Below, piece after piece: positions 56,245 to 64,000 of a stretch of 64,000 nt of DNA; the stretch's first letter is position 1, and every line of letters begins with the position of its first letter. The position numbers and the translations under genes were made by a program. Under the pieces are notes generated by a model. It was not told where the DNA came from. It was given only the letters and a program-made list of their open reading frames with translations, and did no database searches. The stretch is taken from the NCBI GenBank assembly GCA_003164785.1, contig PLUE01000049.1, positions 1-64,000 of the forward strand. The letters are read 5' to 3'. Source of the DNA: Gammaproteobacteria bacterium. GTDB lineage: Bacteria > Pseudomonadota > Gammaproteobacteria > Steroidobacterales > Steroidobacteraceae.

Positions 56245-56976
56245 ATGGCGGAAACGAGTGACTCAGCCCCGCGTTATGGCGCCCCGGAGCGCGGTATTAC
56301 CGCCGCCGACGTCGAACGCGCGGCGGATGCGCTCTTGCGACAGGGTTCGCGGCCCACAATCGAAAAAGTCCGCGCGGAAATCGGCTCCGGATCGCCCAAC
56401 ACCATCAACCCTCTGCTTGATGACTGGTGGCAACGACTAGCCAGCCGACTCGATGCCGGCCCGGCGGCGCTCCATCGGTTGCCGGAAGGCGTTCTGCACG
56501 TCGCCGAGGCACTGTGGTTGCAGGCGCTCGACCAAGGCCGGCAACGCGCCCGATTGGAACTCGTATCGAGTAAGAGAGCCGCGGACGAGGAGCAGCGACG
56601 CCATGAGGTGCGCTCGCACGTCCTCACCTTGCGTGAAACCGAATTGGACGAGCGGTTACGGAGTCGCGAGCGCGCACTCGAGGAATCGCGGGAACAATTA
56701 CTACAGCTGATGAGCGCCATGCAGCGCGATCAGGCCACAATCCGCGCCCGCGATAAGCGGATCGCCGCACTGGAAACCGACGTCGCCAGTTACCGGGATC
56801 AACTCAAGAACGTGCTCGCACGCGCAGTTGAAAAAAGCCGACTCCTGGCAGAACGCAAGAAGCGACAAAAGACGCCAAAACCTGAGAAACTGAAACGTAA
56901 GATCCCGAAGAAACGTCCGAGAATCCCACGCACGAAACGCAGCGCCAAGAGGAAGCCCCATGGACAACGTCGATGA
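56245..56976 (+). CDS. KfrA-like DNA-binding protein with coiled coil and basic tail
   Basis: A 243-aa protein: KfrA N-terminal DNA-binding domain (GITAADVERAADALLRQG..., RPTIEKVRAEIGSGSPNT, about 15-75), long coiled coil rich in Glu/Arg/Leu (about 100-195), then a Lys/Arg tail with KKRQKTPKPEKLKRK. KfrA proteins of plasmids organise DNA and autorepress. Here it is divergent from the recombinase, a pairing that suggests a mobile module. Its last 17 bases overlap the next gene. Confidence 0.88.
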   Translation: MAETSDSAPRYGAPERGITAADVERAADALLRQGSRPTIEKVRAEIGSGSPNTINPLLDDWWQRLASRLDAGPAALHRLPEGVLHVAEALWLQALDQGRQRARLELVSSKRAADEEQRRHEVRSHVLTLRETELDERLRSRERALEESREQLLQLMSAMQRDQATIRARDKRIAALETDVASYRDQLKNVLARAVEKSRLLAERKKRQKTPKPEKLKRKIPKKRPRIPRTKRSAKRKPHGQRR

Positions 56977-57196
56977 AATCGTCGCCCTGCTGCGCAAGCA
57001 GGCGGATCTCGAGAATCAAATCCTGAATGGCCACGGCACCGCCGTCGCGACGGAGCGGGAGCTCGAAGCGACTCGCCGTCGGCTGCTCGCTCATCCCCAG
57101 GCACTCAACGCCGTCCTGCAGACCGCCCGCGCTTTACGTCGCACGCCGGACACGGTCTCCGTCCGGGACGTGACCGATTTCGGTGGCTCGAATTAG
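56960..57196 (+). CDS. Small protein, paralogue of 58966-59214
   Basis: 78 aa: LRKQADLENQILNGHG, ERELEATRRRLLAHPQALN and RRTPDTVSVRDVTDF. The same arrangement recurs in the protein at 58966 (IKRQTELESAMRRPGG, RELFHLRQALTQYPAAVTA, MRRPVDTICVDDV), so these are paralogues. AGAGGAAG precedes the ATG, which lies inside the end of the KfrA-like gene. Function unknown. Confidence 0.8.
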   Translation: MDNVDEIVALLRKQADLENQILNGHGTAVATERELEATRRRLLAHPQALNAVLQTARALRRTPDTVSVRDVTDFGGSN

Positions 57197-57578
57197 CATG
57201 GCGATCGCAGGGGGCAGCGTTTGCCAGGTGGAGGGATACCTCATCGTTTTTCACCCGTTAACGCTGCATTACTGGCCGGTGCGCTCGGCGTTCGTGATAT
57301 CAGCAACGAAGTGAATCCGAGGAGGTGCCCGCAGCCGATTTGCCATTCGTGCCGCACGGCAGGTACTGCTGAACCTAACGACAGTGTTCAATATTTATCC
57401 GGGGAGGTCAACTAATCGGGCCCGCGCGCGCGTGGCACATTGAGGGCGCTATGAGCATTTTTTACACGAATCTTGCCGACGGGCCTGTTGGGCCCTCGAT
57501 GCGCGACAAAGCCGGCAATTGGTATGTGATCGATTAAGTGATCGCCACACCCGTCATCGGCCCGTGTGCTGGGCAGAG
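57197..57578. other. Gap with a possible 28-codon peptide
   Basis: A plus-strand frame at 57451-57537 (MSIFYTNLADGPVGPSMRDK at its start) has GAGGG five bases before its ATG. It may be a small gene; there is no independent support. Nothing else recognised. Confidence 0.35.
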
Positions 57579-57977
57579 CTATCGCGCCTTTTTCCAGCCG
57601 AAATCCCGGTAACAGTAGTGTTCCGTCTGATGGCAATGAGGGCAAGTGATGAGTAACAGCGTCTTGTCGGCGGGCAAGTCCTTTGCTGCTGCGATCAACA
57701 TACGACATTTTGGATTCTTGCAGTGCCACCCGTTGCCGTCACTCTTGTCGGTCGCGCTCCGGATGTCGGTGAAAGGATCGACCTCCAAGTTGTTGAGGGG
57801 GATTCGGTTTCTCCACTCGTAGAGCACGTACCGTGTGTCGGCCCTGCGCCGAAACATGCGTAGGTCGTCCAAATTATCCGACTCGCAGACCGACTCGCCG
57901 ATAGCCTCATGCTTCGCGTTCGATACAAATAGCCGGAAACGCGGCGATGGTTTGCCTTCGACTTCAGTCTCATCCAT
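57579..57977 (-). CDS. Small protein with a zinc-ribbon-like C-terminus
   Basis: 132 aa from ATG 57977, which has GGGAGG upstream; the longer frame to 58163 is less likely. Near the end are WHCKNPKCRM and CPHCHQTEHYCY, four to five Cys plus His that could bind zinc. The rest includes RMFRRRADTRYVLYEWRNRI. No family recognised. Confidence 0.6.
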   Translation of the reverse strand: MDETEVEGKPSPRFRLFVSNAKHEAIGESVCESDNLDDLRMFRRRADTRYVLYEWRNRIPLNNLEVDPFTDIRSATDKSDGNGWHCKNPKCRMLIAAAKDLPADKTLLLITCPHCHQTEHYCYRDFGWKKAR

Positions 57978-58116
57978 GAGCTTCCACCTCCCGCCATCAT
58001 TGTAGCCGCCGGCTTTTATTTTTTCAGCCACCACAGGCGGGTGGCGCACCCCTTCACGCGTGCCGGCGGCCTCGGCGCGGGCGCACCCCGTCTCGCATTC
58101 CGATGGACTGTCACGC

Positions 58117-58341
58117 CTAACGGTGAATGAACGTCGGGCAGAACTGACCAGGCTGAAGCTCAATGGTGGTTGTCAGTCCCTGGCTCCCGAACCGGGGGTC
58201 CGCACCGCTCAAATTAGTGTTCGGGGCTTGATAAGTGCAGTAGTAATGACCGTCTAGGAACTGCGTCCCGACCAAGCTCCAAGTGCTCGCGTTCGCCGTC
58301 GAGGCCAGCCCTACTGTCAGCACGAAAAGTATCTTTCTCAT
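58117..58341 (-). CDS. Small secreted protein
   Basis: 74 aa with a clear signal peptide (MRKILFVLTVGLASTANAS) and two Cys in the mature part (HYYCTYQ, GQFCPTF), which may form a disulfide. AGGAGGAT lies just before ATG 58341. No family recognised. Confidence 0.65.
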   Translation of the reverse strand: MRKILFVLTVGLASTANASTWSLVGTQFLDGHYYCTYQAPNTNLSGADPRFGSQGLTTTIELQPGQFCPTFIHR

Positions 58342-58385
58342 AGATCCTCCTACGGTCACTCTCCTACGTTTCAGGATGCAACACT

Positions 58386-58682
58386 GTGGAACGCTTCACG
58401 GAAAGCTCGCGTCGGCTCATGCCACTACCTGTATCTGTGCCGGCGATCACGGCCACCGTACTGGCGCGGGTGGAAGTTCGCGCTCGCAATATGACAATGT
58501 TGGAGTTCTCTCATCGTGCGACAGGATTGAGAGTAACCGTCCGGTATCGGACGTCTCCCCCATCGAAGAAACCGGCCCAACCGAAGACGTCGGCACGGCG
58601 CAAGGCCGCGGCTGCTTCACGTCCGTCCCGGCGACAACCCTTCAATGTAAAACGCAAGACACGCAGTCGGAAGCCACGATGA
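58386..58682 (+). CDS. Basic-tailed small protein, first of a three-gene set
   Basis: 98 aa. The N-terminal half includes VLARVEVRARNMTMLEFSHR; the second half is Lys/Arg/Pro/Ala-rich (PPSKKPAQPKTSARRK), like the tail of the KfrA-like protein, suggesting DNA binding. Its stop overlaps the next start (ATGA). Start position is uncertain. Confidence 0.5.
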   Translation: MERFTESSRRLMPLPVSVPAITATVLARVEVRARNMTMLEFSHRATGLRVTVRYRTSPPSKKPAQPKTSARRKAAAASRPSRRQPFNVKRKTRSRKPR

Positions 58683-58939
58683 CCAATGCAACGCAGGACA
58701 CCGGCTTCGATACCTCAAGTTGGATCACGCTCCGATGGACTCGGGGTACTCGTTACTATCGCATTCACTTGGAGCAGGATCTCTGGTCATCGTGGGTACT
58801 CACGAGCGTCAACGGTCGAAGTGGCACGCCCCTCGGTCGTGCGCGGTGCCAGCCCGCGTCAACCATCGAGGCCGCCCTATTGAACCTCGCTCACATTGCG
58901 AAACGCCGTCGGCAACGCGGCTATGAATTGATTCGTTAA
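58679..58939 (+). CDS. WGR-domain-like small protein
   Basis: 86 aa covering almost one WGR-like domain: RYYRIHLEQDLWSSWVL, NGRSGTPLGR, then AALLNLAHIAKRRRQRGYEL. The order of aromatic, Trp, Gly-Arg and the C-terminal Lys-rich helix ending in RGY fits the WGR fold, though the central motif is NGR. WGR domains occur in PARPs and DNA-binding proteins. ATGA overlap with the preceding gene. Confidence 0.75.
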   Translation: MTNATQDTGFDTSSWITLRWTRGTRYYRIHLEQDLWSSWVLTSVNGRSGTPLGRARCQPASTIEAALLNLAHIAKRRRQRGYELIR

Positions 58940-58965
58940 ACTATCGACAGAAAAGGAGATGGCCA

Positions 58966-59214
58966 ATGGCATTCTCACCACTACATGAAGCGCTGCGGCT
59001 GATAAAGCGACAGACTGAATTGGAAAGCGCTATGCGCCGACCTGGGGGGATTCGGGTGACCGAAGAGCGCGAGCTGTTTCACCTTCGTCAAGCGCTCACT
59101 CAATATCCTGCGGCAGTCACTGCGATTTTTGAGGCGGCGGAACAGATGAGACGACCAGTCGATACGATTTGCGTTGATGACGTAGAGGTCGCGATGACCG
59201 CCGCCTCTCATTAA
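58966..59214 (+). CDS. Small protein, paralogue of 56960-57196
   Basis: 82 aa; see the alignment noted for the 56960 gene. AAGGAGAT precedes the ATG. It is the last gene of the set with the basic-tailed and WGR-like proteins, just as the 56960 gene is last after the KfrA-like gene. Function unknown. Confidence 0.8.
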   Translation: MAFSPLHEALRLIKRQTELESAMRRPGGIRVTEERELFHLRQALTQYPAAVTAIFEAAEQMRRPVDTICVDDVEVAMTAASH

Positions 59215-59593
59215 CTTGATGAAGCGGCACGCATCCACGAAGCATGTAACGCGAACATGAACAGAATGCCGGGCTTTGCATGTAGGTTTACCATCGACTC
59301 CTAATCGAGGCCCTTCATCACAGGTCCTCGCGCGGTCATTTCACGCAATCAATTCGTGACATTGCTCACGGGAGTCGGCTGACTGCTTTCTTGATTTGTG
59401 AGTTACCTCCCTGTCCGTATCGTCCGTCGGGACCGTCACCTTGCTCGGGGAGCAGGTTGGCAGGAGAGTGAGCATACGTTCATGATGCAACATCCATCTT
59501 ACGCCGCGGTGTTACCGAATCAACACGTGCTCAAATAGGTCAAATATAAAGAACTCTTGCTCCGCCAAGGCGAGTCTTTGCCAGTCGTGGGTT
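59215..59593. other. Gap without recognisable gene
   Basis: No frame or repeat recognised in this 379-bp stretch between the WGR set and the convergent protease gene. Confidence 0.4.
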
Positions 59594-61627
59594 TCATTCG
59601 GTCTTTCGCTCTTCACTCGTCTCTTTGGGCTCGCATTTCACCGAATATGTGAATGCCTCGGCGCTTTGGGCTAATTTCTGGGTTCCTTGTTTGAAGCGCC
59701 ACCATGTCGTGAGTGTAGCCGCTGGGACGCCGTTCGCGGATAGGAATTGCCGAATCATGCTCGGCCCGATCGCGAAGTTGACGTTCTGTGGAATTGTCCC
59801 AGTAGCCGCGAACGCCTTCCGCTGGTCCAGCATGGCTGAAGCGACTCCGATTACCTCACCGTATTCATTCAAGACCGGGCCACCGCTAGTGCCGGGCTGA
59901 ATTGGCGCTGTGAACTGAAAGAATCTTGAGTCATCGCCGAGCCCGGTAACAGCGCTCACCACGCCCGTCGTCAAATTGCCGGAGCTTGCCACAACGCCGG
60001 AGAGGGGAAATCCAAAGATAATCACCTCAGTTCCCAATATGAGGTTCTCGGCGCTGCCAATGCTTGCGTATCGGATACCGAGCGAGCTTGCATGCAACAG
60101 TGCGAGATCGTTGCTGGGGTCGCTATTGACCACTTTTGCAAAGGTCTTTGCCGATGGCAACTCAACCTCGGTGCAGCCATGTACTACGTGCGCGTTCGTC
60201 AGCAGGTAGCCGGAATCTGACACGACGAACGCGGTTCCGGTGATTACCCTACGTTCGTCATCGCGTTGCGTGGGGCCATTTGCGACAGAGGTCACTGTCG
60301 CGTTCTTTTCTTGGTATATGACTCTTCCATTTGTATCAACGATCGTCCAACCCAGCGATTTTCCCTCCCAGTCGCCGTCGCTGTAGTCATGGGTAAACAT
60401 CCCGTCGCGAAAAGCCGAATCAAACATTTCCTGATTGAGGATCCCAATCGGACATGGTCGAGGCGCTCCTGCAAGTAACTGGCCGGCACGATCGATGAAG
60501 GCTAATTTGCCTTCATTGGTGCAAACCGCGGCGTGCGCGTGCCGGAAGGAGCTGGCCCACTTAAAGGAGGGATTGATCGCAAATTGTCCATCATGGCTAA
60601 TGAAGCCCCACAAACCGGCGATGCTGACTGGCGCGAGCCCCTCACTGAAGCTACGAGCGGCATCAAATTGCGGCTGGATTACGAAGGCTCCAGCGAGATC
60701 GACGTACCCATATTGCGTTGGACGTTCTCGATCGATTACCGAAAATCCTATTGCGACTCCCTCGGAGAAATTTGACTCGACGCCTGGTCCTTGGAGCGAC
60801 CTCGTGCCCACAATTCTCCCCGTGGCGTCGGTGATCGAGACGCTCCGGTTTTTCACGACGAGTGCCCGGCCTTCGTGCATGGGTCCGGCGATTTCGTACT
60901 CCGGTGCGACCACCCATTTACCTGAAAAGTCGATATAGCCCCAGCGTTCTACATCTTGGGAGTCCACAGTGGCGGCAGCGACGAGGTCGCCTCCTTGATA
61001 GCCCAGGTTTTCGTAGGTCTGCGGGAGGATCTCATTCCCGGACCGATCGATTATCGTCCACCCACTGCATATTTTGAGTTTCGACGTCGCAGACGAAGCT
61101 TGGCAAACCGGTTCTTTTGCATTTGCTTTCGACGCGCACTGGGGCGGAGCCTTTGGCACACGCAATTCTTTCGCAACGACGGCGTACTGACCGGTATCGA
61201 ACCGATTGGCACAATGGAAACGGGGCGAAATCGCAAATCTCCCGCTGCGGTCGATGAAGCCGATTCGCTCCCCGTCTTCGTTTCCGATTAAGTCATCTGA
61301 TCGGACGTAAGGATCCGGCTGGCCGCCAAGTTTCACAGCGGCGCGATCACCGTCAAACGAAAGCGCCTCTGTGAATTGCGGGCGAATAACGAATTTTCCG
61401 GAAGAATTAACGTACCCGAAAAGGTTGTCCTTCTTGGCTAGATAGAGCTGCTCACTGGAACCTGGGCTAGAGTTGCTTACATCAACAGTCTTCGTTGCTG
61501 GAGGGGGCGGCGTGGCCTGCTGAGAGCAACCCACGAAAAGCAAAAGGGAGCCGCTGAACAACGTCAATGCGGCGCCGAAGGTCGACGAGTCGCGTTTCCA
61601 CGGCAGAACGTGCATGGGTACAAGCAT
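59594..61627 (-). CDS. Lipoprotein with WG repeats fused to a trypsin-like (S1C) protease
   Basis: 677 aa. Signal segment FGAALTLFSGSLLLFVGC with lipobox Cys34, then six or more WG-type beta repeats (for example FGYVNSSGKFVIRPQF, GYVDLAGAFVIQPQF) from about 68 to 430. The C-terminal ~200 residues are a chymotrypsin-fold protease: TNAHVV (His480), SNDLALL (Asp507), QPGTSGGPVLN (Ser581). Fusion of WG repeats to a DegP-like catalytic domain suggests a periplasmic or outer-membrane protease with a protein- or glycan-binding head. A shorter start at residue 5 is possible. Confidence 0.88.
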   Translation of the reverse strand: MLVPMHVLPWKRDSSTFGAALTLFSGSLLLFVGCSQQATPPPPATKTVDVSNSSPGSSEQLYLAKKDNLFGYVNSSGKFVIRPQFTEALSFDGDRAAVKLGGQPDPYVRSDDLIGNEDGERIGFIDRSGRFAISPRFHCANRFDTGQYAVVAKELRVPKAPPQCASKANAKEPVCQASSATSKLKICSGWTIIDRSGNEILPQTYENLGYQGGDLVAAATVDSQDVERWGYIDFSGKWVVAPEYEIAGPMHEGRALVVKNRSVSITDATGRIVGTRSLQGPGVESNFSEGVAIGFSVIDRERPTQYGYVDLAGAFVIQPQFDAARSFSEGLAPVSIAGLWGFISHDGQFAINPSFKWASSFRHAHAAVCTNEGKLAFIDRAGQLLAGAPRPCPIGILNQEMFDSAFRDGMFTHDYSDGDWEGKSLGWTIVDTNGRVIYQEKNATVTSVANGPTQRDDERRVITGTAFVVSDSGYLLTNAHVVHGCTEVELPSAKTFAKVVNSDPSNDLALLHASSLGIRYASIGSAENLILGTEVIIFGFPLSGVVASSGNLTTGVVSAVTGLGDDSRFFQFTAPIQPGTSGGPVLNEYGEVIGVASAMLDQRKAFAATGTIPQNVNFAIGPSMIRQFLSANGVPAATLTTWWRFKQGTQKLAQSAEAFTYSVKCEPKETSEERKTE

Positions 61628-62023
61628 GCATCGTAGCAGTGTGACGTCCGGCGCATTCCGTCACACCTTGTCGTACAACGACGTGACGGCGATCACGGAT
61701 GCGTAATTATAAAGACCAAACCGGGACCGCATAGGTCGACTATGGCGAGTCGAACCCTTTTAAGGACCCCCACGGAGCCGAACACCGAGAGGCAGGTTAA
61801 TATTTGTGATTGTTTTCGCATTTAGAGACGAACGGCAATCCCCGCGAATTCTAGGTCTGTGCTAGTATCGAAGGCGCATTAAGAGTGGAGCTGAGGCTCC
61901 TGCCAACCTGCCTACCCGGGCAAGGTGGCGGCCCCGAAAGGGACGATGCGGCCGGTCCGGCAATTCATCGGGCAGCCATCGTGCAGAGTCAGTTTCCAGG
62001 CATTTGATACTGGAGGCGTATTT
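61628..62023. other. Gap with a GC-rich, possibly structured leader
   Basis: The last ~130 bases (about 61885-62000) include CCCCGAAAGGG (GNRA-loop hairpin) and several G/C-complementary segments, followed by TGGAGG at 62011-62016 before the ATG. A structured 5' leader is possible; I could not match it to a known riboswitch. Confidence 0.4.
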
Positions 62024-63052
62024 ATGTCCAACGAAGACTCGCGCCAGGCCGAGAGTAGTCCTGCGAAGCCTGTCGAATACCCGTACCTGGTCGTCCGAAT
62101 CTTCGCTGCCGTTTATCAACGTGAAGGCATTGAGATTCGCGTAGGTCCACCCGCAGTCGAAATCGTCAATCGTCGCTGCGCGGTACAACATCCAGAGCCG
62201 TTTGCCGCCGATGGTACGATAAGCGCGGCCTGTCGCGCCCTACTTATTCAAGGGGTGCAGAGCGCCGTACGTCAGCTTCGCTTTCGGATCTTTATCGTTT
62301 GGGCGGAGACAAGGTGCACCTACGTGGAAACTGACTCGACACACGAGGGCGCGGAGCCGCCGTCAGGCGGCGTGCTGCCGGGTGAGCTGGCATTCATGCC
62401 TCAACGTTACGAGCCCGTCCAGACCCTAAGTGATGAAACCCCTGGCTATGGGCTCGTTCAGAAGTCGGAAACCCGAGTGCCGCCATCAGAGGTAGACGTT
62501 ACCCGTGCGGCGCTGAACGATTATCTGGAGCGAAAAGCGCAGCCGCCGAGCCCGCAGCTCCAGGCAAAGCGGGCGCGGTTATTGAAAAAGCTTTCCGGCC
62601 TCAATGCCTCAAGCTCTATGGCTAAAGAAACTGAATATCGTTCGCAACCGGCGGATTCATTCTTCCTGCAATCCGGTCGACGCGTTTGGCTCAACGCGTT
62701 TCACTTTGACCAGATTTACGCTGGACTGATCGTAGGGCTGCCTGACAACTCGCCCGGCTACATTTTAGATCAAGAGACCAAAGCGCAGAGAATCTGGGGC
62801 TCTCGACCAACCTTTACCATACCGCCTGCGACGATTATCCGAGAAGACGGTGCTCGCAAATATGAGAGCTTCCCATGGTATTGCTACAAAGCATGGTTGA
62901 CGTCGGATGAACTGGAGTCGCAAAACGCTGGTTCGGAGCTCATCGTGATCTGGTTCGCCGAGGAGCCAATGGAACTCAGCCTTATTGCCACGGTTGAGCA
63001 TGCGTGTCGCGAGGCGCCGTGGGAGCAGTATGCGCAGGATTGGAATTTCTGA
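62024..63052 (+). CDS. Hypothetical protein upstream of HDAC-like gene
   Basis: 342 aa from ATG 62024 (TGGAGG upstream); the longer frame to 61925 is not preferred. A charged, Pro-rich region around residues 155-200 (RKAQPPSPQLQAKRARLLKK) separates two globular parts; the C-terminal one includes AFHFDQIYAGLIVGLPD and WFAEEPMELSL. No family recognised. The HDAC-like gene follows after 13 bp, so they may be coexpressed. Confidence 0.7.
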   Translation: MSNEDSRQAESSPAKPVEYPYLVVRIFAAVYQREGIEIRVGPPAVEIVNRRCAVQHPEPFAADGTISAACRALLIQGVQSAVRQLRFRIFIVWAETRCTYVETDSTHEGAEPPSGGVLPGELAFMPQRYEPVQTLSDETPGYGLVQKSETRVPPSEVDVTRAALNDYLERKAQPPSPQLQAKRARLLKKLSGLNASSSMAKETEYRSQPADSFFLQSGRRVWLNAFHFDQIYAGLIVGLPDNSPGYILDQETKAQRIWGSRPTFTIPPATIIREDGARKYESFPWYCYKAWLTSDELESQNAGSELIVIWFAEEPMELSLIATVEHACREAPWEQYAQDWNF

Positions 63053-63065
63053 CGGGATCACTTTC

Positions 63066-63922
63066 ATGAAGTCGCCAACGGAAAAACTGTTTACCACGAT
63101 ACCGATCTTCTTTAGTCATGGTATGCAGGCGAAGGTCGAGAGCCTCTCGCCGAGCGCGCACAAGCCGTGGGCGGCCGTGGAATCGTGGATTGCGCTGGGA
63201 ATTCCGCTCTCCATCATTCCGCCGACGCCGGTGACACGCGAACAGTTAGCTCGAGCGCACGATCGAGCATTCATCGACGCCAACCTCGATGGCCGGGAGT
63301 TGAATGGATTCAATACGAAGGCGGCGGATGTGGCCGCTTCTCTCCCGTACACGAGCGGGGCCATGCTAGGGGCGGCGCGGGATGCGATTCGCAGTGGCCT
63401 AGTGGCCGTCGCGCCCACTTGTGGGTTTCATCATGCAGGTCATGCCAAGGCTGGTGCATTCTGTACCTTCAACGGTCTCATGGTGACTGCGCTGGCGTTG
63501 AACGCGGAGGGGCTTTCGCAACGCGTTGGCATCTTGGACTTCGACCAACATTACGGGGACGGGACCGAGGAAATCATCCAAACGCTGGAACTGACTTCGT
63601 GAGGCACTACTCGGTGGCCGAGTACTATAATCAACAGTCGCAGGCGGTAGAGTTTCTGGGCAATATTCAGAAGCTCGTTGCCGCGATGAAAGACTGCGAT
63701 GTGGTGCTGTATCAGGCCGGCGCCGATCCGCATGTCCACGACCCGCTCGGCGGATGGCTCACCACCGCACAGTTAGCGGAGCGAGATCGATTGGTATTTC
63801 AGACTGCGCGAGAATTGCGGATTCCAATCGCTTGGAATCTAGCCGGCGGCTACCAGACCCCGCTTCGCAAGGTGCTCGATATCCACGACAACACGATGCG
63901 CGCGTGTGCGGCGACTTATTAA
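63066..63922 (+). pseudogene. Frameshifted histone-deacetylase-family protein
   Basis: The N-terminal frame (63066-63602) has GFHHAGHAKAGAFCTFNGL and ILDFDQHYGDGTEEII, the HDAC/acetoin-utilisation core with zinc-binding Asp-x-His. The frame then stops, and the rest continues in the -1 frame to 63922 (SVAEYYNQQSQAVEF, LYQAGADPHVHDPLGG, WNLAGGYQTPL). The shift lies near 63590-63600. All expected motifs are present across the two frames, so either a recent single-base deletion, a sequencing error or programmed shifting. Class II HDAC-like enzymes remove acetyl groups from small amines or lysines. Confidence 0.85.
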
Positions 63923-64000
63923 GGCGCGCGCGACGTCTGGCGTAGCGCTGACAGTCAGCAATCCCCGCTTGCGTCGCAAGATGCGGTCGATCTCATTGGC

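Noticed and set aside
61885-62000. Cyclic-di-GMP-I riboswitch
   Set aside because: Only the GNRA hairpin and a GGGACG piece match; core motif is absent.

Overview
The window looks like chromosomal DNA of a Gram-negative proteobacterium with moderate to high G+C. A Burkholderiales-like or related beta/gamma lineage is my best guess, but no rRNA, tRNA or housekeeping gene is present to settle it. Supporting clues are periplasmic YkuD L,D-transpeptidases, several lipoproteins, a PQQ alcohol dehydrogenase with its cytochrome c, and KfrA/tyrosine-recombinase mobile modules. I see no CRISPR array.

Left part (about 0.5-19.4 kb): a biosynthetic gene cluster. A FAAL, a membrane desaturase and an ACP form a trio like JamABC, the terminal-alkyne/alkene starter cassette of jamaicamide. 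It is followed by a free-standing ketosynthase without AT, a second ACP, a P450 whose I-helix threonine is alanine, and a stand-alone NRPS condensation domain. Upstream lie a 2,4-diaminobutyrate aminotransferase, a divergent EgtD-type N-methyltransferase, an Sfp-type PPTase, an MFS exporter and two paralogous L,D-transpeptidases. The inferred product is an unsaturated or alkynyl fatty acyl chain, perhaps extended once and oxidised, then amidated with diaminobutyrate or a relative. There is no adenylation, KR, DH or TE domain.

Middle left (19.5-24.4 kb): a decayed IS630 element, a PQQ dehydrogenase with the Asp-x-Asp lanthanide signature, its cytochrome c, and a XerC/D-like integrase.

Island (24.4-56.2 kb, nearly all minus strand): a secreted protease / CHAP-like / lipoprotein cassette; an XRE regulator with a YhaO-like nuclease and YhaN-like ATPase; an eight-gene overlapping operon (m5C methyltransferase, MORC-like GHKL ATPase, Vsr, ankyrin-sigma70 protein, second GHKL ATPase, Z1 ATPase, DUF4420 PD-(D/E)XK, AIPR) resembling Mza/MORC-type anti-phage systems; and a DUF262 - DUF3696-type ATPase - unknown three-gene set. 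Copies of one tyrosine-recombinase family, one intact and three decayed, separate these modules. This suggests stepwise build-up of a defence island.

Right part (56.2-64 kb): a KfrA-like protein divergent from the intact recombinase, two paralogous small-protein modules (one with a WGR-like protein), a WG-repeat/trypsin-like lipoprotein, an unknown protein, and a frameshifted histone-deacetylase-family gene.
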